DNA from: Frankia canadensis
GTDB taxonomy: Bacteria > Actinomycetota > Actinomycetes > Frankiales > Frankiaceae
Assembly (NCBI RefSeq): GCF_900197875.1
Contig: NZ_FZMO01000135.1
Location: forward strand, 1-52,641
Length of the DNA: 52,641 bases
Direction of reading: 5' to 3'
The notes below the pieces were generated by a model. That model saw nothing but the letters and a program-made list of their open reading frames with translations, searched no databases and was not told where the DNA came from. This document shows, piece by piece, positions 1 to 7,000 of this stretch. Position numbers and translations under genes: made by a program. The number at the start of each line of letters is the position of its first letter. The first letter of the stretch is position 1.

Positions 1-97
1 GTTCCACGGCAAGGTTCCACACAAACCGCGCATGCCCGCAGTGCTCTTCAAGTCCAGCGACGTGTTCAGGCGCCGGAACGAGACGGTAGCGGGTCAT
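1..97 (-). CDS. TnpB/OrfB-type transposase (IS200/IS605 superfamily), N-terminal fragment cut by window edge
   Basis: Reading the minus strand from an ATG at 97 gives 32 residues that run off the window. They contain a YRLVPAPEH segment followed by EHCGHARFVWNLAVE. This spacing (YRL-P-x-E, then G-x-x-R-x-VWN) is the usual N-terminal helix-turn-helix signature of OrfB/TnpB proteins of IS200/IS605 and IS607 elements, which are RNA-guided nucleases and ancestors of Cas12. A GGAG sits just before the ATG. The rest of the gene, any TnpA partner and the element ends lie outside the window, so I cannot tell whether it is intact. Confidence 0.72.
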   Translation of the reverse strand, partial: MTRYRLVPAPEHVAGLEEHCGHARFVWNLAVE

Positions 98-192
98 ACT
101 CCAATTCTACAGAAAGGACCGCCCATGTGCTCCAGCATGAGGCGCCGTTTCCTCTCCGGCCTGAAGGCCAGAGCATCCACGGCGCAAATCCG

Positions 193-660
193 ATGACATC
201 CACGAGCACGAGCGCACCTGAGGCCGGCACCGGCACCGGCGGAGCCATGTCCCTCGATCATGCCGGAGGTGGCGTGCTGCCCGCGGACACCTGCCGGTGG
301 CTGCTTGGCGGGGAGCAGGTGGGCCGGGTCGCCTTCCAGGCGGACGGGGAGATCCTCGTCCTGCCGGTCAACTATGTGCTGGACGGCGAGGCGATCGCCT
401 TCCGGACCGCGACCGGGTCCAAGCTCGCCGCCGCCCTCGAGGAGCACGCCGTCGGGTTCGAGGTCGACGGGCACGATCCGGTCGCGCGGACCGGCTGGAG
501 CGTACTGATCAACGGCAGGGCGGTCGCGGTCCGCGATCCCGACGGGCTGGCACGGCTGGAGGCGACCGGCCTCGCGCCCTGGGCGGACCGTATCGATCAT
601 CCGCACTGGGTGCGCATTCTGCCCGAGTCGATGACCGGCCGGGTGGTCGCCCACTCCTGA
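193..660 (+). CDS. Pyridoxamine 5'-phosphate oxidase-like flavin-binding protein
   Basis: 155-residue protein with the split-barrel pattern of the PNPOx-like family (PF12900 type): GRVAF near residue 40, then LPVNYVLDG, IAFRTATGSKL, and a late WSVLINGRA strand. Members bind FMN or F420 and include nitroimidazole reductase-like proteins; the substrate cannot be read from sequence. The ATG at 193 is favoured because the preceding in-frame residues look non-coding; an ATG at 247 (MSLDHAGG) is an alternative that loses only a low-complexity stretch. It stands alone, 95 bp from the transposase fragment, which reads the other way. General stress or redox role is inference only. Confidence 0.8.
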   Translation: MTSTSTSAPEAGTGTGGAMSLDHAGGGVLPADTCRWLLGGEQVGRVAFQADGEILVLPVNYVLDGEAIAFRTATGSKLAAALEEHAVGFEVDGHDPVARTGWSVLINGRAVAVRDPDGLARLEATGLAPWADRIDHPHWVRILPESMTGRVVAHS

Positions 661-1791
661 CGGAGTCACCGACTCCGGACCGACCCGCGCGCCCGTGGGG
701 CCGTCGGATGAGGGGAACGGTAGGAGACATCGGGACAACGTCCTGACGGGTCTGCTCCCTCCGGCGGCCCTTCCCGGCCGCCCCGCCGCGGTGGCCATGC
801 ACGGATGGCGTCAGCGTCCGACACCACCGGAAGACGCGAGCATTGCTCTCATTTCTCGGGACATTGATGGCCCCGTCCGCGGCGCGTCCGGCGGCGCATT
901 CCGGGCCCGGGACGCGGGCGCACCCGGGACGGGCGCGCGGAACGCCGCCGCGGCCGCCACGCATCCCACGTTTCCGCACATCGGACAATGATGGTCGGTA
1001 AAGCGGATGCGCGGCGTGGCGGGAATCTCCGGTGACGTCGCGGAACCGTCCCACCGCAGACGGACAGCATGCGCCGCGATGTGCGGGAAGGCCGACCGGC
1101 CCATCGCGTCACACCTCCCGATGCGGCGCACGGCCGATCCGCCGGCTCCGGCCGGCGAGCGGCACCCTTGTCCGACCCGCCGCGGCACGCCGGCCGCCGC
1201 ACCGCGGCGCGATGCCCAGTCAGCGAACCCGCGGCCCGCCGAGGCGCCACGCGCGGGACGGCCCGACGGAAGGACCCGGCCGCGCCGCGGCGCGTTTCAC
1301 GCTCCGGTTCCGCCACCGCCCCGCGCATCAGGGCCCGTGGCGACCGCCGCCGGCCGAATTCTCATTCCAGTACATCGCCGCCCCGCCCGCCGGACCGAGG
1401 AACATCGGTCCAGGGGCGCGGTACTCGCCGCCTTCACCGGACGCCAGGTGGCGCCCTGAAAATACTCGGCCGGCGGGCCGGAAAAGATCCTCGTCCGGCC
1501 TTCAGGGGCCGCCTCCGAGAACCGCGGAAGGAATCTGGAGGCGGCGCCGGACAACCATGTCGAGGACTACCTTCCACGCATACCCGCGAGGCGTCACCCG
1601 AGCAGGCTCCCTCTTTCCCGCCGCCGCGCCTGGGCGGGCGAGAGGAAGGGAAAAGGCTGAAAGCGGCCGGCGGGTTCTCCCACGCTGCCGCCCGATTTCG
1701 GTAATGCGGCGGCCCTCATCGGTGGAGATATGACCCAGGTGCGCTCCCGGCGCGGCACCACCGGAAGCGGCAGGGCGGTGGCCCCTCGACA

Positions 1792-1861
1792 GTCGGCCGG
1801 CCCGCGGAGGTCGGCCGGCCCGCGGAGGTCGGCCGGCCCGCGGAGGTCGGCCGGCCCGCGC
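1792..1861. repeat. 18-bp direct tandem repeat, about 3.9 copies
   Basis: The unit GTCGGCCGGCCCGCGGAG begins at 1792, 1810, 1828 and 1846. The first three copies are identical and the fourth diverges in its last bases. It lies in non-coding DNA. Confidence 0.92.
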
Positions 1862-2438
1862 CGGCCGCACAGCGCCACCGTGGGATCGCCGAGCCCTGCC
1901 GGGGGGGCGGGCGGCCGCTCGCCTCGGCCGGTCGGGAGCGTCGCCCTCCGGCCCGCCGCCGGCCGCGGACGAACCCGGGGGCGCCGGCGCGGGCCGCGCA
2001 CTCCAGCTCCCGGCGGCCGGTCCATTCCCGCCGGCGGCCGCGGTGATTACCGTGCGAACGACCGGGCCGTCTGCAGTTGCCGCGGCAAAGCATCGCCAGG
2101 CACGATCGGATTACCTGGGAGAACCGTTTTAGCCCGGCCGCCCGATCGATCAGGGCTGCCGCGGCGAACCTTGCCGTGACGAGTTCAGGATCCTGATCTG
2201 ACCGGGCCCGACCGGGCGGCCTGTTCTCACACATCGGAGCGCATGCCATTGACGCCATGGCCCGTCAGCGGGATAACCTTTTTGACGTAGCCGACAGTGG
2301 GTGCCGGGCGGGGGCTACCGAGCCCGGAGGGAGCAGAGGTCACGGCGCGCTCACTTCCACCGGGGTCGGACCATGCACGGCCGCCCACAAAGGTGGTGTA
2401 CGGCTGATCTGACGTCCGACCCTCGGAGGAATCCACCG

Positions 2439-2459
2439 GCCGACCAGCGTTTGGTCGGC
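2439..2459. promoter_or_regulatory. Inverted repeat upstream of LuxR-type gene
   Basis: GCCGACCA at 2439-2446 and TGGTCGGC at 2452-2459 form perfect 8-bp arms around 5 bases. It ends about 51 bp before the start of the regulator at 2511. It could be an operator (possibly for autoregulation) or an RNA hairpin in the leader; the sequence alone does not decide. Confidence 0.4.
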
Positions 2460-2510
2460 AGCAGGAACGCGGAGCGGTCGGTAAACCGGAGTGGACAGGA
2501 GAGGAGCACG

Positions 2511-2975
2511 ATGGCCCCAGTGGTATCGGACCCGGCGGCGATGCCGGTCCGCCCGCAACGGTCCATGGGCGCCGGCCTCGACCGAGCGTCGGGTCCGTTC
2601 ACCGCCGACAGCCCACCGTCCGACGCACGGACCCAGCGGGAACGGGTTCGGCTGGCCCAGGTCGAGCTCCTGGAGCTCAGCGCCCAGCTCACGACACCCC
2701 ACCTGCGACGGCGGATCCTGCGCATCTACTCGCTGCTGCGCAGTGAGCCGGTGGCGCCGACGCCGGCGAAGCCGCCACCCTTCCGGCTGACCCTGCGCGA
2801 GATGGAGGTGCTCACGCTCGTCGCGACCGGCTGCTCCAACATCGAGGCGGCGGAGCAGCTGACAATCCGGGCTGAGACCGTCAAGACCTACATGCGCAGC
2901 ATCATGCGCAAGATGGGCGTGCGGAACCGCACCGCGGCCGTCCACACCGCCCGTCAGATCGGCCTGCTGGACTGA
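2511..2975 (+). CDS. Orphan LuxR-family HTH transcriptional regulator
   Basis: 154-residue protein. The C-terminal ~65 residues are a clear GerE/LuxR helix-turn-helix: LTLREMEVLTLVATGCSN, then ETVKTYMRSIMRKMGVRNR. Before it lies a short helical segment (VELLELSAQL followed by HLRRRILRIYSLL) and a disordered N-terminus; there is no receiver or ligand-binding domain. The ATG at 2511 is preceded by GGAGAGGAG at good distance; longer in-frame starts read through unlikely sequence. The HTH and the helical segment resemble the C-terminal half of the GAF-LuxR protein encoded at 11481-12380, so the two are probably paralogues. Targets are unknown. Confidence 0.85.
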   Translation: MAPVVSDPAAMPVRPQRSMGAGLDRASGPFTADSPPSDARTQRERVRLAQVELLELSAQLTTPHLRRRILRIYSLLRSEPVAPTPAKPPPFRLTLREMEVLTLVATGCSNIEAAEQLTIRAETVKTYMRSIMRKMGVRNRTAAVHTARQIGLLD

Positions 2976-3094
2976 TCACGACCGCCGTCCGGGCCACCTC
3001 CTGACACCTACTGCGGGCACCGCGTCGGGCCCGTCTCGCGGGCCGCCTCGGCGATCCGGGCCGACGCGGTGGCGCTCAGGACAGGCGCCGGCGG

Positions 3095-4441
3095 TCAGGC
3101 CGGCGCCGGCAGGCCGAGATGCTCACGCAGGGTGCTGCCCTCGTAGTCAGTGCGGAACACGCCTCGTTCCTGCAACAGCGGGACGACCGTGTCGGCGAAC
3201 TCGTCGAGGCCGCCCGGAACGATGTGAGGCACGAGGATGAACCCGTCGCTCGCGTCCTCCTGCACGAATCGGTTGATCGTCTCCGCGACCGTGGCCGCGG
3301 AACCGATGAACGACTGCCGGCCGGTCACCTCGATGACGACATCGCGCAGCGACAGCTTCTTCGCCTCGCCCAGCTCCCGCCAGCGGCGCGCGGTCTCCAG
3401 CCGGTCGTCGTACATCCGCACGCTGGCCCGGCCCTGGGCGACCGTGTTCGTGCCGGGCAGCGGGTCGACCAGCGGCACCGGTCCGTGCGGGTCGTACGCG
3501 GTCAGATCGCGGTTCCACACCTGCTCGGCGAACTGGATCGCCGTCGCGCCGCTGACCTGCTGGCGGCGGATCACCGCGGCCAGTTCGCGCGCCTCGGCGT
3601 CGGTGTCGGCCAGGACGAACGTCGCTGCCGGCAGGACCACCAGTTCCTCGGGACGGCGGCCGTGGCGGGCGAGGCGTCCCTTGATGTCGGCGTAGAACGC
3701 CTGGCCGGCCTCGAAGGTGCTGTGCCTGCTGAAGATCGCGTCGGCCGAGGACGCGGCGAACTCGCGGCCCGCGTCGGAGTCGCCCGCCTGGAAGATCACC
3801 GGCCGGCCCTGCGGTGCGCGCGGCACGGTGAAGTGGCCGTGGATGTCGAAGAAGCGGTCGTGGTGCTCGAAGGCCCCGGGACCGGGCTGCCGCAGGAACG
3901 CGCCGGTGCCCTTGTCCGCGACGACCGCGTCGGCCGGCCAGGAGTCGAACAGCTCCACGGCGGTGCGCAGGAACTGCCGGGCCCGGTCGTAGCGATCCTC
4001 CTCCGCCAGGTAGCCGCCGCGGCGGAAGTTCTCCCCGGTGAAGGCGTCCCAGGAGGTCACGACGTTCCACGCGGCCCGCCCGGCGCTGAGGTGATCGAGG
4101 CTGGCGAACTGGCGGGCCACCTCGTAGGGCTCGTTGAAGGTGGAGTTGATGGTGCCGGCGAGACCGATACGGTCCGTCACCGCGGCCAGCGCCGCGAGGA
4201 CGGTGAGGGTGTCCGGGCGGCCGACCACGTCCAGATCGTGGATTCGCCCGTTCTGCTCCCGAAGGCGCAGCCCCTCGGCCAGGAAGAAGAAGTCGAAGCG
4301 GGCCCGCTCGGCGGTGCGGGCCAGGTGGGCAAACGAGCTGAAGTCGATCTGGCTGCCGGCGGCGGGATCGCTCCACACCGTCGTGTTGTTCACCCCGGGA
4401 AAGTGAGCCGCCAGGTGGATCTGCTTGGTCGGCCTGGGCAT
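3095..4441 (-). CDS. FMN-dependent monooxygenase, NtaA/SnaA/DszA family
   Basis: 448-residue bacterial-luciferase-fold protein of the NtaA/SnaA/DszA(SoxA) branch. Seen: KQIHLAAHFPG at the start, FFFLAEGLRLRE near residue 50, AGTINSTFNEPYEVARQFASLDHLS, and AAWNVVTSWDAFTGENF, all hallmark blocks of this family. Members use FMNH2 from a separate reductase to oxygenate chelators (nitrilotriacetate), streptogramin intermediates or sulfur compounds (dibenzothiophene sulfone, dimethyl sulfide, sulfonates). No reductase is nearby. GGAGG lies just before the ATG at 4441. The candidate cysteine-rich leader peptide upstream (4640-4714) points to sulfur scavenging rather than chelator breakdown; that is inference. 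Confidence 0.9.
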   Translation of the reverse strand: MPRPTKQIHLAAHFPGVNNTTVWSDPAAGSQIDFSSFAHLARTAERARFDFFFLAEGLRLREQNGRIHDLDVVGRPDTLTVLAALAAVTDRIGLAGTINSTFNEPYEVARQFASLDHLSAGRAAWNVVTSWDAFTGENFRRGGYLAEEDRYDRARQFLRTAVELFDSWPADAVVADKGTGAFLRQPGPGAFEHHDRFFDIHGHFTVPRAPQGRPVIFQAGDSDAGREFAASSADAIFSRHSTFEAGQAFYADIKGRLARHGRRPEELVVLPAATFVLADTDAEARELAAVIRRQQVSGATAIQFAEQVWNRDLTAYDPHGPVPLVDPLPGTNTVAQGRASVRMYDDRLETARRWRELGEAKKLSLRDVVIEVTGRQSFIGSAATVAETINRFVQEDASDGFILVPHIVPGGLDEFADTVVPLLQERGVFRTDYEGSTLREHLGLPAPA

Positions 4442-4563
4442 GAGGATCCTCCGCGGCGGTCGAGGGCGTCGGGACGATGCCCGTGTCGGACGGGTTGAGA
4501 GATCCCCGAGGCGCCGCGGCGGCCTGCTCGGACACGGTCGGCAAGACCGTCCCCCGCCGCGGC

Positions 4564-4584
4564 GCAGGGCACGACGGGCCCTGC
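4564..4584 (-). terminator. Hairpin in leader of monooxygenase gene, possible attenuator
   Basis: GCAGGGC at 4564-4570 and GCCCTGC at 4578-4584 form a 7-bp stem with a 7-base loop, between the candidate leader peptide and the monooxygenase start. No U-run follows. It may be an attenuator or simply a GC-rich palindrome. Confidence 0.3.
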
Positions 4585-4639
4585 ACGAGCGGCGGGCTCG
4601 AGCGGCGGGTTCGGGGCGACGGGCGGGCAGGCCCTCAGG

Positions 4640-4714
4640 TCATCGACAGCGGCTGGAGCCGGCGTGCCCGTGGTCGATGCAGCGGCGGCACGTCAACGAA
4701 AGGGAAGTCCGCAC
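4640..4714 (-). CDS. Candidate short cysteine-rich leader peptide
   Basis: A 24-codon frame on the minus strand starts at a GTG (4714) and stops at 4640, about 200 bp upstream of the monooxygenase. It contains SLTCRRCIDHG followed by AGSSRCR at the very end. Actinobacterial putative leader peptides in front of sulfur genes share a pattern like LTxRRHxDLxRxSSAxC; the match in LT-x-RR-x-x-D, the SS and the terminal Cys is striking, though His is replaced by Cys. Four of 24 codons are Cys. Known peptides of this type are thought to regulate by cysteine-dependent ribosome pausing. No strong ribosome binding site is visible, so this remains a candidate. Confidence 0.4.
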   Translation of the reverse strand: MRTSLSLTCRRCIDHGHAGSSRCR

Positions 4715-4850
4715 GCTCACACTCTGTGTACGCCGAGGTGAGACGGTCAAGAACACGTTGATGTGATGTGGCACACGGAGGCGATGGCGTACCGATTGTC
4801 GACCATCCCGACCGGCACCATGTCGGATGACCCCACCCCGAGGAGCGCCG

Positions 4851-5342
4851 ATGACCGCCACCGACGACCTGCTCGCCAACGCCGAGCGCTACGCCCGGAC
4901 GTTCACCGCCGGCGACCTCCCCCTGCCGCCCGGGCTGGGGGTCGCGGTCGTGGCCTGCATGGACGCCCGGCTCAACGTCTACGGCCTGCTCGGGCTCGCC
5001 GAGGGCGACGCGCATGTCATCCGCAACGCCGGCGGCGTCGTGACCGACGACGAGATCCGTTCCCTCGCGATCAGCCAGCGGCTGCTGGGCACCCGGGAGA
5101 TCATCCTGATCCACCACACCGACTGCGGCATGCTCACCTTCACCGACGAGGAGTTCCGGGCGGGAATCGCCCGCGAGACCGGCATCCGCCCGCCGTGGGC
5201 CGTGGAGACCTTCACCGACCTGGAGGACGACGTGCGCCAGTCCATCGCCCGCATCACGGCCAGCCCCTTCATCCCGCACCGGGATGCCGTGCGCGGCTTC
5301 GTCTACGCCGTCGAGACGGGCACCCTCACCGAGGTGCGCTGA
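4851..5342 (+). CDS. Beta-class carbonic anhydrase
   Basis: 163 residues, the size of the short beta-carbonic anhydrases of actinobacteria. The zinc site is complete: Cys36 in CMDAR (with the Asp38-Arg40 dyad) and His89/Cys92 in HHTDCGM. It interconverts CO2 and bicarbonate in the cytoplasm. The ATG at 4851 is chosen because GAGGAG precedes it; an in-frame ATG at 4827 has no such site. Divergent from the monooxygenase across a 409-bp gap and convergent with the amidase gene (46 bp between stops). Confidence 0.92.
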   Translation: MTATDDLLANAERYARTFTAGDLPLPPGLGVAVVACMDARLNVYGLLGLAEGDAHVIRNAGGVVTDDEIRSLAISQRLLGTREIILIHHTDCGMLTFTDEEFRAGIARETGIRPPWAVETFTDLEDDVRQSIARITASPFIPHRDAVRGFVYAVETGTLTEVR

Positions 5343-5388
5343 GCCGGCGGCCGGACCAGCGGTCGCCAGGAGGACGGCGGGCGCGGGA

Positions 5389-6795
5389 TCACAGCGACGC
5401 GCGGGCCACGTCGAGACGGATCCGCGCAAGCGCCGAGTACGCGGCCCCGCCCGGGCATTCGGTCGCCATCCAGTCGCGGTGTCCGCTGATGGCCGGCACC
5501 CGCCGGCGGGCACCGCTGGCCGCGTTGACGTAGTCGACGGTGCCGACCGGGTTCAGCCGGTGGGCGCCGGTCAGCGCGAGCAGCACCAGGACGAGGGAGC
5601 GGCGGGCGGCGGCGGACGGCGGCCGGGGCCGCAGATCGCCGAGCAGGGCCACGCCGAGATTGCCCGCGTTGTACCCGCCGACGTGCGCCCCGGTGACCAC
5701 CTGGCCGTCCGGCCGGTGCGCCGGGACGGTGTCGGAGCCGGACCAGCGGCCCTCGTACAGGGTCCCCTGCTCGTCGATGAGGAAGTGGTAGCCGATGTCC
5801 GCCCAGCCGCGGTCGACCGTGTGGAAGTGGTAGATCGCGCGCACGGTGCCGGCCGGGTCCGGGTCGTCGTTGGGGGTGACGGTGTGATGCACCGTCACGA
5901 CCTGCCCGGGGTAGTAGGTCGTCCGCCAGGGCTGGCCGGTCGCGGGGTTGAGCCGCAGGGACTCGTCCGCGCCCCAGGCGGCCCGGGGCAGGTAGCGCAG
6001 TCCGAGCGCGGACGGCGTCGGCGCCGCCGCCGTGGGTGCCGGTACCAGCGGGCCGGCCGTCGCTCCCGGCACGTCACCCGCGCTCAGCGGACTTCTCTGC
6101 GCGGTCCGGGGCGCGGTCCTCGCCGGCCCCGGTCCGGACCGCCCTGTCCCGGCCGGCGTCTCGAGCGCGTGGGCGAGTCCGGCGACCGCGCTCAGCGCCG
6201 CCCGCACCGACACGGTCGGAACCCGCACCCGCTGGCACGGCCCCGACGTGGTGTTCAGCGCGGTCGACACGACACCGGTCGCCCCGGGTGGCATCCACAG
6301 TTCGTAGCCACGGGTCGTCGGCGTCCGCCCGGAGCCGGTGCGCGCCGTGGCCAGCAGCGCGTGCACGGGCGGGACGGTGGTCGACGGGTCGTCGCGTTCC
6401 GCCGGGCACCCCACGCTCAGCGGGCACCAGGCGCCGAAGGCACCGTCCGGGCGGCGCAGGCGGATCCGCGGACCGCCGGGGCCCGCGGGTCCGCACCAGC
6501 GCACCGCCACGAAGCTGGGCGGGAAGACCGGGCTCGCCGGTCCCAGGCCGACACTGGTCGCCGTCAACGTGCGGGGAATGTCCACCACGGTCTCCGCCTC
6601 GGGCACCAGTGCGCCCAGGTCCGGCCCGTCCACCGCCACGCCCGCCGGCACGATGCCGCCGGCGTGGGCCGGCGGGGCCGCGACCAGCATCGCGGCGGTC
6701 CACCCCCCGGCGCCCACACCCAGAACGCGCAGGGCGCCTCGACGGGAGATCATGGTCGTCGGTGGAACGGGTGCTGACCGGTCGGCGGTGGGCAT
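5389..6795 (-). CDS. Tat-exported peptidoglycan amidase / PGRP-domain protein
   Basis: 468 residues. The N-terminus has a twin-arginine motif (ISRRGALRVLG) followed by a hydrophobic stretch and an AHA cleavage-type site. A middle segment (roughly residues 60-250) resembles the beta-rich region often found ahead of amidase_2 domains in actinobacteria. The C-terminal ~200 residues are an N-acetylmuramoyl-L-alanine amidase/PGRP domain: PRAAWGAD, VTVHHTVT (first zinc His), IGYHFLID, GAHVGGYN (second His) and GHRDWMATECPG (Cys ligand). It should cleave the amide between MurNAc and the stem peptide outside the membrane. The ATG at 6795 follows AGAGGA; a longer frame exists but lacks such a site. 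Confidence 0.88.
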   Translation of the reverse strand: MPTADRSAPVPPTTMISRRGALRVLGVGAGGWTAAMLVAAPPAHAGGIVPAGVAVDGPDLGALVPEAETVVDIPRTLTATSVGLGPASPVFPPSFVAVRWCGPAGPGGPRIRLRRPDGAFGAWCPLSVGCPAERDDPSTTVPPVHALLATARTGSGRTPTTRGYELWMPPGATGVVSTALNTTSGPCQRVRVPTVSVRAALSAVAGLAHALETPAGTGRSGPGPARTAPRTAQRSPLSAGDVPGATAGPLVPAPTAAAPTPSALGLRYLPRAAWGADESLRLNPATGQPWRTTYYPGQVVTVHHTVTPNDDPDPAGTVRAIYHFHTVDRGWADIGYHFLIDEQGTLYEGRWSGSDTVPAHRPDGQVVTGAHVGGYNAGNLGVALLGDLRPRPPSAAARRSLVLVLLALTGAHRLNPVGTVDYVNAASGARRRVPAISGHRDWMATECPGGAAYSALARIRLDVARASL

Positions 6796-6913
6796 GACGA
6801 ATCCTCTGGGTAGCGAGCCGGGGACAACGGGCACGCTATGCCATCGGATGTGCGCCCCGAGTAAGAGGGTGGGCCGGCATCCTTCCGAACGACTACGTGT
6901 ACGGATGCGCCGA

Positions 6914-7000
6914 GGTCATCGATGGAGGCAAGGTCATCGGTAGCGGCACGGTCATCGACAGCGGCACGGCCACCGACAGCGGCACGGTCACTGGTAGAGG
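6914..7000. repeat. 18-bp direct tandem repeat reaching into the MMPL stop codon
   Basis: Units begin at 6914, 6932, 6950, 6968 and a partial one at 6986, with consensus GGTCATCGACAGCGGCAC. Copies differ at a few positions. The last partial unit contains the stop codon of the MMPL gene (6988-6990), so the array lies directly downstream of that gene. Confidence 0.9.

Larger units (their letters stand above)
661..2510. other. Long stretch without a recognisable gene
   Basis: About 1.85 kb between the flavin-binding protein and the LuxR-type regulator. Every open frame here is arginine- or proline-rich and shows no domain or codon-position bias expected for this genome. It contains an 18-bp tandem array at 1792-1861 and an inverted repeat at 2439-2459. 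The base composition fluctuates more than in the surrounding genes. I see no RNA gene. Confidence 0.6.

Noticed and set aside
661-2300. Several long open frames on both strands
   Set aside because: All are Arg/Pro/Gly-rich with no domain, no fitting ribosome binding site and inconsistent codon-position bias; they look like artefacts of high GC.
6914-7000. Possible CRISPR array
   Set aside because: Repeat units are contiguous 18-bp copies with no spacers, and the same holds for all other arrays in the window; no cas genes are present.
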